The notes beneath the pieces are model-generated. The model searched no databases. It saw only the letters and a program-made list of their open reading frames with translations, and was not told where the DNA came from. This document shows, piece by piece, positions 27,560 to 35,853 of a stretch of DNA of 64,000 nucleotides. Positions within the stretch are counted from its first letter, which is position 1. The number at the start of each line of letters is the position of its first letter. The position numbers and the translations under genes were made by a program. The stretch comes from Sporosarcina ureae. Its GTDB lineage: Bacteria; Bacillota; Bacilli; Bacillales_A; Planococcaceae. The DNA lies in the NCBI RefSeq assembly GCF_002082015.1, contig NZ_CP015109.1, forward strand, positions 3,253,001-3,317,000, in the 5' to 3' direction.

Positions 27560-28120
27560 ATGAAGGCCATGGTTCCTGTAGCTGCCAAGAAAGAATTTTT
27601 AAGGTGGTTTTTAAAGCGCTATCGATTAAAGCGGCGGGAATGTGTATGGATTTTAAATTATCTTCTCAGCAACGAACATTTATTAACAAATGTTCATTTT
27701 ACAAATGAAGCGCATCATTGCCCGCGCGCCATGATCATTTCAACTACAGAAGTGGACAGTATCCCATTTCGCTTCTACAAGGGCAATTTGATGACAGCTG
27801 ATGCGGAAAAGTCATTTCATGACCTCAGACTGCATCCTGACGAGGATATGTTTATCCAACTGAATTTCAAAAACAGCAACAAATGTCCTGAGTACGCAAG
27901 TGTGGCGGAAGAGAATCCTTATTTACCGGAAGATCTTCTAAAGAAAAAGAAAGACCAACAAATAGCGGAAAAGCTGTTAGAGGAAAGTTTCACATTAACG
28001 ACAAATGACATGTTGCTGAAAAGGATCGACGAAGCGCTAGATAATGGTGACCGTGAGCTGTTTATTAGTCTGACAGCTATGTTGAATGAGATGAAAAAAG
28101 ATAAAGACGTCAGCCAATGA
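27560..28120 (+). CDS. ypiB: UPF0302 protein YpiB with IDEAL domain
   Basis: A 186-residue protein with an N-terminal UPF0302 domain (FLRWFLKRYRLKRRECVWIL near the start) and a C-terminal short IDEAL-type helix pair (LLKRIDEALDNGDRELFISL, about 150-170). GAGGAGGGG within the end of ypiA drives the start at 27560. In B. subtilis YpiB has been linked to stability of QcrA and is encoded just before qcrABC; the same layout here supports a role tied to the cytochrome complex, which is inference. Confidence 0.85.
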   Translation: MKAMVPVAAKKEFLRWFLKRYRLKRRECVWILNYLLSNEHLLTNVHFTNEAHHCPRAMIISTTEVDSIPFRFYKGNLMTADAEKSFHDLRLHPDEDMFIQLNFKNSNKCPEYASVAEENPYLPEDLLKKKKDQQIAEKLLEESFTLTTNDMLLKRIDEALDNGDRELFISLTAMLNEMKKDKDVSQ

Positions 28121-28147
28121 TTTCGCCCTTTGCGGTGGAATCATTGG
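28114..28147 (+). terminator. Weak hairpin after ypiB
   Basis: CCAATGATTTCGCC pairs imperfectly with GGTGGAATCATTGG across a six-base loop, overlapping the ypiB stop codon. Only a short T tract follows, so it may attenuate rather than stop transcription into ypiF. Confidence 0.45.
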
Positions 28148-28205
28148 TTTGCGTTGCGCGATAATATAAGCTAAACTTTACTGGATGATCCAAGGAGGAA
28201 TGACA

Positions 28206-28655
28206 ATGAACTGGGTTCCAAAAGACGTGGATACGTATATAAATCAGAAAGAATATATTGATACTGTCGTTGTGCCTTTAATAGCTATAGACACACGACC
28301 TGACACGATGAAAAACAGCGCTTCTTCTTCTGAATTCTTGATGAATCTGTCGATGTTCATAGAAAAGCAATTTAAAGGGCGTATGATGTTCATGCCGCCT
28401 GTTTCGTACACGCAGTCAACTGACTTGCAGCAATTAGCGGATACGTTGTCAAAGGACTTGGAGAAGTCATCCTTTACGCATGTCTTCTATCTAACGACTG
28501 ATCCTAAGTGGACGAGCGTGACGGTGGAAGGTAAAGTCGTTTGGCTGCCGTCTATCCCTCTAGAAACGATGGACAACCATCTACGTCAAACCATCATGGA
28601 AGATCAGCTACGACAAGTTCTGACACACTTTATGGAGAGTTGGAACGTGCAGTGA
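28206..28655 (+). CDS. ypiF: DUF2487 protein YpiF
   Basis: A 149-residue soluble protein of the DUF2487 family, unknown function. No catalytic motif is visible. AAGGAGG at 28192-28198 favours the ATG at 28206; an ATG at 28200 is too close. It lies between ypiB and qcrA as in Bacillus. The 354 bases after it contain no gene but hold the regulatory palindromes and promoter of qcrABC. Confidence 0.8.
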   Translation: MNWVPKDVDTYINQKEYIDTVVVPLIAIDTRPDTMKNSASSSEFLMNLSMFIEKQFKGRMMFMPPVSYTQSTDLQQLADTLSKDLEKSSFTHVFYLTTDPKWTSVTVEGKVVWLPSIPLETMDNHLRQTIMEDQLRQVLTHFMESWNVQ

Positions 28656-28848
28656 GAGTCTAACGTGGAGTACTAAAAGTAGAGGATTTGCGTTGCGAAG
28701 GCGCATTTGACATAAAAGTGCCACTTCATTTCGTTGTAGAACTTGAAGTCCATCTAGTTTCATGTCATTATCAGTACAGAGACTTTCTAAACACCGTCTG
28801 AGAAAGGATACAAGCACTAGTTGGAACTTATTTAAAGGTAGTTCGTCG

Positions 28849-28886
28849 TTTGTCACCAAATCTTAATATTTGTCGACAAACTTAAG
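28849..28886. promoter_or_regulatory. Twin TTTGTC palindromic sites upstream of qcrA
   Basis: TTTGTCACCAAA at 28849-28860 and the perfect palindrome TTTGTCGACAAA at 28869-28880 are spaced 20 bases centre to centre, two helical turns; the second is flanked by CTTAA/TTAAG. They lie about 60-90 bases upstream of the likely transcription start, an activator position. In Bacillus the qcr (petCBD) operon depends on ResD, whose sites contain TTTGT; ResD binding here is inference. Confidence 0.5.
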
Positions 28887-28904
28887 CACCTACTAAAAGC
28901 ATTA

Positions 28905-28933
28905 TTGAATTTAGTTTCATATTGATATATCAT
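28905..28933 (+). promoter_or_regulatory. Candidate SigA promoter of qcrABC
   Basis: TTGAAT at 28905-28910 and TATCAT at 28928-28933 with a 17-base spacer, about 77 bases upstream of qcrA, in otherwise gene-free DNA. Confidence 0.5.
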
Positions 28934-29009
28934 AGATATGTCCTAGTATTACAATTAGCAAAAGAATGTCCGTGGGACTGACTTTGGAGTAAGAGGAGGG
29001 AAATTACTG

Positions 29010-29510
29010 ATGAGCAATAAAGTGTCAAGACGCACGTTCCTAAGTTATACACTAATGGGAACTGGTGGGTTCATGGCCTCTGCAATGCTGATGCCGATGA
29101 TTCGTTTCGCAATTGATCCTGTACTGGCTAGTGCCGGCGGTTCGGATATGATTCCAACACCGCAAAAAGCAGCCGATCTTACAGAAACACCGGTTCGTGT
29201 AGACTATACAATCAAAGATCGACAAGATGCATGGTATACTTCTGACGAATCTAACACGGCTTGGGTCTACAAAGAAGGCGACAAAGTCATAGCACTTTCT
29301 CCGGTCTGTAAACACTTAGGGTGTACAGTAAACTGGGAAGGCGACGAGCATAAAAACGAGTTTTTCTGCCCTTGTCACGCTGGACGTTACAAAAAAAATG
29401 GTGATAACATTCCAGGAACACCACCGCTTGGACCGCTTGATGAGTATGAAGTAGAAGTCATCGACGGATTTGTCTATCTTGGTGCAGTAATACCGAACAC
29501 ATTAGTCTAA
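29010..29510 (+). CDS. qcrA: Menaquinol-cytochrome c reductase Rieske subunit
   Basis: Iron-sulfur subunit of the bc complex that takes electrons from menaquinol. The 166 residues begin with a twin-arginine element SRRTFL and a hydrophobic anchor (about 12-35), then a Rieske fold with cluster ligands CKHLGCT and CPCHAGRYK (about residues 101-107 and 120-128). GAGGAGGG precedes the ATG by 8 bases. It is first of three genes qcrA-qcrB-qcrC. Confidence 0.95.
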   Translation: MSNKVSRRTFLSYTLMGTGGFMASAMLMPMIRFAIDPVLASAGGSDMIPTPQKAADLTETPVRVDYTIKDRQDAWYTSDESNTAWVYKEGDKVIALSPVCKHLGCTVNWEGDEHKNEFFCPCHAGRYKKNGDNIPGTPPLGPLDEYEVEVIDGFVYLGAVIPNTLV

Positions 29511-29532
29511 AGGGTAAGGGGGTACGAACGCA

Positions 29533-30207
29533 GTGTTAAATAAAATTTATGATTGGGTGGATGAACGGTTAGATATCACTCCAATTTGGCGAGATATCGC
29601 TGACCATGAAGTACCTGAGCACATAAACCCTGCACATCATTTTTCTGCATTCATCTATTGTTTCGGAGGTTTGACGTTTTTCGTAACGGTAATCCAAATC
29701 TTGTCTGGTATGTTCCTGACAATGTATTACACACCGGATATTGAAAACGCTTGGAAATCAGTTTTCTACCTTCAAAACGATGTTGCATTCGGTGAACTTG
29801 TGCGCGGAATGCACCATTGGGGAGCTTCGTTAGTTATTGTAATGATGTTCCTACATACTTTGCGTGTATTCTTTACAGGGTCTTATAAGAAACCTCGTGA
29901 ATTGAACTGGATCGTCGGCGTATTGATCTTCGGCGTCATGCTAGGTCTTGGATTCACAGGTTATCTATTGCCTTGGGATATGAAAGCTTTATTTGCAACA
30001 AAAGTTGGGATTGAGATTGCCGCGTCAGTACCTTTCATCGGAGAACAGATTAAAATTCTTCTCGCGGGTGATTCCACGATTCTAGGTGCACAGACGTTAA
30101 CAAGATTCTTCGCGATTCATGTATTTTTCCTACCGGCTGCTTTGCTTGGGTTGCTCGCAGCACACTTTATCATGATCAGAAGACAAGGTATTTCCGGACC
30201 ACTATAA
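29533..30207 (+). CDS. qcrB: Menaquinol-cytochrome c reductase cytochrome b subunit
   Basis: Cytochrome b6-type subunit with two b hemes and part of the quinol site. The 224-residue protein has four membrane helices; heme-ligand histidines are seen in RGMHHWGASLV (helix 2) and in the FFAIHVFFLPAAL helix near the end, and LPWD is present. GTG start after AAGGGGG. It ends 51 bases before qcrC; in the gap AACCAA-TTTT-TTGGTT could form a small hairpin. Confidence 0.93.
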   Translation: MLNKIYDWVDERLDITPIWRDIADHEVPEHINPAHHFSAFIYCFGGLTFFVTVIQILSGMFLTMYYTPDIENAWKSVFYLQNDVAFGELVRGMHHWGASLVIVMMFLHTLRVFFTGSYKKPRELNWIVGVLIFGVMLGLGFTGYLLPWDMKALFATKVGIEIAASVPFIGEQIKILLAGDSTILGAQTLTRFFAIHVFFLPAALLGLLAAHFIMIRRQGISGPL

Positions 30208-30258
30208 GAACCAATTTTTTGGTTAGGGTCATCTGAAATTTAAGAAGGAGGGAATAAC

Positions 30259-31026
30259 ATGCACCGCGGAAAAGGGATGAAATTTGTCGGGGATTCGCGC
30301 ATCAAGGCTTCAGGCAAGATGTCGAATACACCCAAAGATTACTCAGAATATCCGGGTAAAACCGAAGCATTCTGGCCAAACTTTCTATTGAAAGAGTGGA
30401 TGGTTGGAGCGGTTTTCTTAATCGGCTATCTAATCGTTACTCTTGCACACCCGTCACCGCTTGAGCGTCAAGCGGACCCGACGGATACAATGTATATACC
30501 GATACCAGACTGGTATTTCTTATTCATGTATCAATTATTAAAATATGAATTTGCATCCGGTCCTTATAACGTGATCGGTGCGATCGTCATTCCAGGATTG
30601 GCATTTATGGCATTAATGCTAGTTCCTTTCATGGATACAACAAAAGAAAGACGTCCATTTAAGCGTCCATTGCCAACAGGCTTCATGATTCTTTCATTCT
30701 TGGCGATCTTCTACTTGACTTGGGAATCAGTCGAAAACCACGACTGGGAAGCAGCAAAAGTTCAAGGTGCTATTGTGGATGAGGTAGAATATGATGAAAC
30801 GGCTGAAGGGTATGAGATTTATCAGGGTTCTTCCTGTATTGGCTGTCACGGTGACTCCTTCCAAGGTGGATTGGGCTTACCGTTAACTAACACAGGTATG
30901 ACAGCTGAAGAAATCGTTGAAATCGCTCATGACGGCCGAGGTTCAATGCCTGCTGGTACATGGGAAGGTTCAGATGAAGATCTTCAAGTACTTGCTGAAT
31001 TTATAGCTGAGCTAGAAACGAAGTAA
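30259..31026 (+). CDS. qcrC: Menaquinol-cytochrome c reductase cytochrome b/c subunit
   Basis: Fusion subunit typical of Bacillus: an N-terminal subunit-IV-like part with three membrane helices (PDWYFLFMYQLLKY near residue 78) joined to a C-terminal c-type cytochrome domain facing outwards. The heme-binding CxxCH reads CIGCH near residue 197, with a distal Met in GRGSMPAG near 233. 255 residues. AAGGAGG precedes the ATG. A strong terminator follows. Confidence 0.93.
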   Translation: MHRGKGMKFVGDSRIKASGKMSNTPKDYSEYPGKTEAFWPNFLLKEWMVGAVFLIGYLIVTLAHPSPLERQADPTDTMYIPIPDWYFLFMYQLLKYEFASGPYNVIGAIVIPGLAFMALMLVPFMDTTKERRPFKRPLPTGFMILSFLAIFYLTWESVENHDWEAAKVQGAIVDEVEYDETAEGYEIYQGSSCIGCHGDSFQGGLGLPLTNTGMTAEEIVEIAHDGRGSMPAGTWEGSDEDLQVLAEFIAELETK

Positions 31027-31027
31027 G

Positions 31028-31058
31028 AAAAAAGAGTCAGGAAACTGACTCTTTTTTT
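31028..31058 (+). terminator. Rho-independent terminator after qcrC
   Basis: AAAAAAGAGTCAG, a GAAA tetraloop and CTGACTCTTTTTTT: a strong stem with a T run of seven. Confidence 0.92.
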
Positions 31059-31106
31059 CTATATATTTATCCGTAACTATATAATACATAGGAGTAAAAT
31101 ATTTCG

Positions 31107-31730
31107 GTGAAAGTGGTGATGTTTTTGCGAATGGCATGGGCACAAATCTGGATGATCCTTTCTCATAAATCTTTTTTATGGATCCTTCTTTTCATTAATA
31201 TATTAGGCTCGGTCTATGGATATGATTGGTATATGTGGCAACTGGAAATCACAGAGCCAAAGTACTGGATATTCGTACCAGATAGTCCTACAGCCACTTT
31301 GTTCTTTTGTATCGCTATAATAGGTTGGCTACTCAATCGGAATTTCAAATTGATGGAAGCTCTTGCACTCATTACATTAGTGAAATATGGTTTGTGGGCT
31401 GTCGTTATGAATGTATTAACACTTGTTGTGACGGGGTCAATCGGCTGGGTAGGCTGGATGTTGATTGGTTCTCACTTTGCGATGGCATTGCAAGGAATCT
31501 TATATTTACCAACATATAAATTTAAGGCTTGGCATATACTCATTGCCTCCATTTGGACACTTCATAATGACGTAATCGACTATGTTTTCGGACAAATGCC
31601 GATCTATCATGACCTTACGCAATACAGTCCTCAGATCGGTTATTTCACATTTTGGTTATCTATTGCTTGTATAGCTATTGCGATGTGGAATTATAAGTCA
31701 AGGCTAGACCTACAGGCTTTGAAAGCATAG
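31107..31730 (+). CDS. ypjA: DUF1405 membrane protein YpjA
   Basis: A 207-residue polytopic membrane protein with about six hydrophobic helices and a conserved WYMWQL element near residue 47, as in the DUF1405 family (B. subtilis YpjA). Function unknown. Several starts are possible (GTG 31107, GTG 31113 and 31116, ATG 31119); AGGAG at 31090 fits 31107 only loosely. It follows qcrABC in the Bacillus order, but ypjB does not come next. Confidence 0.8.
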   Translation: MKVVMFLRMAWAQIWMILSHKSFLWILLFINILGSVYGYDWYMWQLEITEPKYWIFVPDSPTATLFFCIAIIGWLLNRNFKLMEALALITLVKYGLWAVVMNVLTLVVTGSIGWVGWMLIGSHFAMALQGILYLPTYKFKAWHILIASIWTLHNDVIDYVFGQMPIYHDLTQYSPQIGYFTFWLSIACIAIAMWNYKSRLDLQALKA

Positions 31731-31796
31731 TTAAAAGTTGCAGTAAGCAAGTAAACATTATAAAATTGAGAGTAGAGAGAAAGGGGAGAGATAGAC

Positions 31797-32465
31797 GTGT
31801 TCTGGATTTACTTTGGTGTCATTTTATTGCTTCCTATCTATGCGCAATTTAAAGTGAAAAGCACATATAAAAAGTATTCAAAGATTCGTTCTACTTCTGG
31901 GATGACCGGTGCTCAAGTAGCGAGACTCATTCTGGATCAAAACGGTTTACATGATGTAAAAGTTGTGGAAAGCCAAGGATTCTTAACGGATCACTATAAC
32001 CCAATGACAAAAATCGTGGCGTTGTCCACAAGTAACTACCACGAATCATCTGTAGCCGGTACAGCGGTGGCAGCGCACGAAGTGGGCCACGCTATTCAAG
32101 ACAAAGAAGCTTATTCATTCTTGCGCTTCCGCCACCGATTGGCGCCAGTCGCAAGTTTAACTTCTAATGCATCTTGGGTATTTATCATGATCGGGATCAT
32201 CTTCTCTAGCATGAACTCTTTGCTAGGGATCGGGATTCTGCTGATGGCAGTTGGGGTGCTATTCCAAATTGTCACATTGCCAGTAGAGTTTAACGCATCG
32301 TCACGTGCGATGGATCAAATCGTTCAACTAGGTATCATTCGTAACGATGAAGAACCACAGGCGAAAAAAGTATTGAATGCAGCCGCGATGACATACGTTG
32401 CTGCAACAGCAGTGGCAGTACTTGAACTAGTACGTTTGATTTTAATCTTTACAAACCGCGACTAA
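31797..32465 (+). CDS. Zinc metallopeptidase of the YugP family
   Basis: A 222-residue membrane protein with an N-terminal helix, the zincin motif HEVGH near residue 94-98 (AAHEVGHAIQD), two central hydrophobic segments (about 115-158) and EFNASSRA, where a third metal ligand may lie. This matches the YugP/DUF fifty-family neutral zinc peptidases; the substrate is unknown. GTG start after AAGGGGAG. It stands where ypjB is found in B. subtilis. A shared terminator separates it from the convergent gene. Confidence 0.82.
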   Translation: MFWIYFGVILLLPIYAQFKVKSTYKKYSKIRSTSGMTGAQVARLILDQNGLHDVKVVESQGFLTDHYNPMTKIVALSTSNYHESSVAGTAVAAHEVGHAIQDKEAYSFLRFRHRLAPVASLTSNASWVFIMIGIIFSSMNSLLGIGILLMAVGVLFQIVTLPVEFNASSRAMDQIVQLGIIRNDEEPQAKKVLNAAAMTYVAATAVAVLELVRLILIFTNRD

Positions 32466-32470
32466 TCAAT

Positions 32471-32506
32471 AAAAAATCCTTCTGCTACACGCAGAAGGAT
32501 TTTTTT
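32471..32506. terminator. Bidirectional terminator
   Basis: AAAAAATCCTTCTGC and GCAGAAGGATTTTTT form a 15-bp perfect stem with a five-base loop, flanked by A and T tracts, between convergent genes. It overlaps the stop codon of the reverse-strand gene. Confidence 0.92.
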
Positions 32507-33377
32507 AATCACCGATAGGACGCTTTTGTTCATCTAATGTGAATCCTTCACCCATCACGTCATGTACTTCCATCATGGAGACAAACGCTTCAGGATCTAC
32601 AGAGGTGATAAGATTTTTCAATCGAATCATTTCATTTTTTCCAACAACGCAATACAGTATTTCGCGATTTTCTTTTGAGAAATGACCGTATCCTTTAAAC
32701 ACTGTCACGCCTCTTTCCATTGAATCGGCAATTTTACTAGCGATTTCATCCGGCGAGTTCGTAACGATGAATGCACCTCTCGCAGAATAGGCTCCTTCTT
32801 GTACGAAATCGATGACACGTGCGCCGACGAATAATGCAACCAACGTATACATCATCGAGCGGTAATCTAAATAGACAGCCCATGATAATAAAATGATAGC
32901 GGCGTCAAACACAAACATCGTTTTCCCCATCGTCACTCCATATTTCTTATGCACAAGTCTCGCGATAATATCGGAGCCACCTGTCGTCCCACCGCTTCTA
33001 AAGATAATACCTAGTCCTACACCGATGAATACACCTGCAAACAGTGCGACTAAAAACAAATCCCCCTCCATATGAATACTCACTTCATATTTCATGAAGA
33101 TTTTAATGAAGATCGATACTGCCACTGTGCCAATGACGGTATAAATGAAGGAACGTCTGCCGAGCATCTTCCACCCTATTAAAAACATCGGGATATTCAG
33201 CAATAAGTTCATTAAAGCAGGGTCCCAATTGAAAGCAAACAGCAAAATCAAGGTAATCCCGGTAAATCCGCCTTCTGCGAGTTCATGTTGGATCGTAAAG
33301 TTCACGAGTCCGAAACTAAATAACGCAGCACCCAACATAATCAATAAAATATTTCGTACACGAATTCCAGCGAACAA
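32505..33377 (-). CDS. ypjC: YitT family membrane protein (YpjC, DUF2179)
   Basis: A 290-residue protein with five or six membrane helices (YitT_membrane region, about 1-195, including GGTTGGSDIIARL) and a C-terminal DUF2179 domain (about 205-280). Transport function is often assumed but unproven. On the reverse strand GGAAGGAG lies at 33386-33393; a TTG at 33377 is correctly spaced from it, whereas the GTG at 33386 overlaps it. It occupies the ypjC position before ypjD but is transcribed against its neighbours. Confidence 0.82.
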   Translation of the reverse strand: MFAGIRVRNILLIMLGAALFSFGLVNFTIQHELAEGGFTGITLILLFAFNWDPALMNLLLNIPMFLIGWKMLGRRSFIYTVIGTVAVSIFIKIFMKYEVSIHMEGDLFLVALFAGVFIGVGLGIIFRSGGTTGGSDIIARLVHKKYGVTMGKTMFVFDAAIILLSWAVYLDYRSMMYTLVALFVGARVIDFVQEGAYSARGAFIVTNSPDEIASKIADSMERGVTVFKGYGHFSKENREILYCVVGKNEMIRLKNLITSVDPEAFVSMMEVHDVMGEGFTLDEQKRPIGD

Positions 33378-33558
33378 ACACAACACTCCTTCCGTTAATC
33401 GATCCTTGGTGTAATTGAGCTTCTTGTTCTATGTAGCTTGTCCCATGTACGCGCGTATTATCATTCGATGATACGTGCAATATACATAGTATGTGCTAAA
33501 TATTATATTTTGACAATAGCCAAAAGAATGCATACGATAGGAAGGGGAGCTGATTGTG

Positions 33559-33891
33559 ATGACTAAAACGATGGAACAATTGCAACAAGATGTGGACACA
33601 TACATAACTGGTTTTAAAGAAGGATACTTTCCTCCGATGGAACTGATCGCACGGCTGACAGAAGAGTTAGGAGAGTTATCCCGTGAAGTGCAAGATCGCT
33701 ACGGTATGAAGAAGAAAAAATCTACTGAAGCTGTACGAACGTTGGAAGAAGAAACAGGTGACCTATTATTCGTCCTCATTTGTTTTGCTAATTCACAACA
33801 AATTGATTTATCAGAAGCGCTTGATACGGTATTGACTAAATTCAACACAAGGGATAAAGACCGTTGGACTAAAAAGGAGGAAACAGAATGA
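33559..33891 (+). CDS. ypjD: MazG-type nucleotide pyrophosphohydrolase YpjD
   Basis: A 110-residue all-helical protein of the MazG-like superfamily, hydrolysing nucleoside triphosphates to monophosphates. The metal-binding EExxE...ExxD pattern is visible: TEELGELSREV near residues 34-44 and EEETGDLLFVL near 65-75. GAAGGGGAG precedes the ATG-rich start; ATG at 33559 is chosen over GTG at 33556. It overlaps dapB by four bases (ATGA). Confidence 0.85.
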   Translation: MTKTMEQLQQDVDTYITGFKEGYFPPMELIARLTEELGELSREVQDRYGMKKKKSTEAVRTLEEETGDLLFVLICFANSQQIDLSEALDTVLTKFNTRDKDRWTKKEETE

Positions 33892-34688
33892 CGATTAAAT
33901 TAGCGATAGCAGGTGCACGTGGAAGAATGGGTGGGACTGCTATAGTAGCAGGGACGGAAGCAGTGGATATTGAGATCGTAGCCGTGCTGGATTATAAACA
34001 TGATGGAGAATACCTACATAATGGAGCCATAACCGATACAAAAGAAGGGATACCGATTTATACATCACTTGCAGCGTTGCATGCTGCACACCACCCGAAT
34101 GTATTACTCGATGTGACAGATCCTGATGCGGTGTTCGCTAACGCAAGCGAAGCATTGTCGCTAGGTATGAACGTAGTGGTCGGCACGTCGGGATTGACTG
34201 CCGAAATGCTCACAGATTTAGAGAACCTTTCTAATGAACAGCAGAAAAGCTGTATTATTGCACCGAACTTCTCGATAGGTGCCGTTCTTATGATGAAATT
34301 TGCTCAACAAGCTGCCCGTTATTTAGGAGACGTTGAAATACTTGAAATGCACCATGACCGGAAATTGGATGCACCGTCTGGAACAGCTGTCAAAACGGCT
34401 GAGATGATCCGTGAAGTACGTGCAGCCCACATCCAAGGTCACCCAGAAGAACAAGAGACAGTTAAAGGCGCACGCGGGGCAGATATCGAAGGTATGAAGA
34501 TTCACAGTATTCGTTTACCAGGATTACTCGCACACCAAGAAGTACTACTTGGCGGTGAAGGGGAATTGCTCAAGATCCGTCATGATTCATTCGACCGGAA
34601 GTCCTTTATGCCGGGTATACTACTAGCGGTTCGTGAATCTGTTTCTACTCCACGATTCATCTACGGCCTTGAAAAAATTATAGATTAA
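33888..34688 (+). CDS. dapB: 4-hydroxy-tetrahydrodipicolinate reductase
   Basis: Reduces the dihydrodipicolinate precursor in lysine and diaminopimelate synthesis, needed for peptidoglycan and, via dipicolinate, spores. The 266 residues show GARGRMG near 9-15, VGTSGLT, APNFSIGAVLMMKF near 126 and the catalytic EMHHDRKLDAPSGTA near 154. AAGGAGG upstream lies inside ypjD. In B. subtilis mgsA and bshB1 follow; here bshA follows after 25 bases. Confidence 0.95.
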   Translation: MTIKLAIAGARGRMGGTAIVAGTEAVDIEIVAVLDYKHDGEYLHNGAITDTKEGIPIYTSLAALHAAHHPNVLLDVTDPDAVFANASEALSLGMNVVVGTSGLTAEMLTDLENLSNEQQKSCIIAPNFSIGAVLMMKFAQQAARYLGDVEILEMHHDRKLDAPSGTAVKTAEMIREVRAAHIQGHPEEQETVKGARGADIEGMKIHSIRLPGLLAHQEVLLGGEGELLKIRHDSFDRKSFMPGILLAVRESVSTPRFIYGLEKIID

Positions 34689-34713
34689 ACTTTTGCAGTG
34701 AGGCGGTTTATGT

Positions 34714-35853
34714 ATGCAACAAAGAAAATTAAAAGTAGGTGTCATTTGTTATCCTTCACTTGGAGGATCAGGTGTAGTGGCGACGGAGTTAGGGCTTAAA
34801 ATGGCGAATAATGGTCATGAAATGCATTATATTACGTCGAGTAAACCGTTTCGTTTTTTGGATATCCATCCGAATATCCATTTTCATGAAGTGACGATTG
34901 AAGGATATGCAGTTTTTAAATATCCTCCGTATGACATCGCCCTTGCTAACCGCATCGCGCAAGTCATCGAATCGGAACAGCTGGATTTGCTGCATGTCCA
35001 CTACGCAGTGCCACACGCGATTTCCGCTATTCTAGCGAAAGATATGGCGCAATCATCTATTGGGATCATCACGACACTACATGGCACCGATGTGACGATT
35101 CTGGGTCACGACCCTGCATTAAAAAATACATTGTCTTATGGTATTAATAAATCCGATCGTGTAACGGCTGTCTCGCGTTCGTTACGCAATGAGACGATCG
35201 AGTTGTTGCAGCCGACGACCGAAATCCGAACGATTTATAACTTCATCGATGAAGAAAAATATTATCCACGTGAAGTTGGACGACTTCGGGAAGAACTCGG
35301 TATTGCGCCAGATGAGAAAGTATTAATCCATATATCTAATTTCCGTAAAGTGAAGCGTATTCCAGACATTATCGAAAGCTTCCGTTTAATTGATCAGCAG
35401 CATAAGGCGAAATTGCTGTTAGTCGGTGAAGGTCCTGAGAAATTTGGCTTGGAAGAACTTGTTGAGCACAATGGATTGCAAGACGATATTTTATTCTTAG
35501 GAAAACGTGATGATCTACCGGATTTATTATCCCTCAGCGATGTGATGTTATTGCTGTCTGAGAAAGAGGCATTTGGTCTCGTGTTGCTTGAGGCTTTTGC
35601 TTGTGGAGTGCCAGCTGTAGCCAATGCGATCGGTGGAATCCCGGAAGTTGTAGAAGATGGAGTCAACGGTTTTTTAGTAGAACTAGGTGATGTACAAGCT
35701 GTCGCGGATCGTGTGACACAGTTGCTGAGTGATTCCCACCTGCATCAACAAATGAAGAGAAATGCTAGGCAAACGGTACAAAAAGAATTCAGTTCCGAAT
35801 CCATCGTAGCGCAATATGAAGAATTATATTATGAAGTGGCGGCGATGAAATGA
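34714..35853 (+). CDS. bshA: N-acetyl-alpha-D-glucosaminyl L-malate synthase BshA
   Basis: GT4-family retaining glycosyltransferase that joins N-acetylglucosamine to L-malate, the first step of bacillithiol synthesis. The 379 residues show the BshA signature VICYPSLGGSGVVATELG near residues 9-26, HVHYAVPHA and TTLHGTDVT in the first lobe, and SEKEAFGLVLLEA (the E-x7-E motif) near 288. It overlaps cca by four bases. The bdr gene at 2.2 kb belongs to the same thiol system. Confidence 0.94.
   Translation: MQQRKLKVGVICYPSLGGSGVVATELGLKMANNGHEMHYITSSKPFRFLDIHPNIHFHEVTIEGYAVFKYPPYDIALANRIAQVIESEQLDLLHVHYAVPHAISAILAKDMAQSSIGIITTLHGTDVTILGHDPALKNTLSYGINKSDRVTAVSRSLRNETIELLQPTTEIRTIYNFIDEEKYYPREVGRLREELGIAPDEKVLIHISNFRKVKRIPDIIESFRLIDQQHKAKLLLVGEGPEKFGLEELVEHNGLQDDILFLGKRDDLPDLLSLSDVMLLLSEKEAFGLVLLEAFACGVPAVANAIGGIPEVVEDGVNGFLVELGDVQAVADRVTQLLSDSHLHQQMKRNARQTVQKEFSSESIVAQYEELYYEVAAMK

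Noticed and set aside
28656-28859. Reverse frame of 83 codons after ypiF
   Set aside because: No ribosome site and no recognisable protein features; the region reads as regulatory or decayed DNA.
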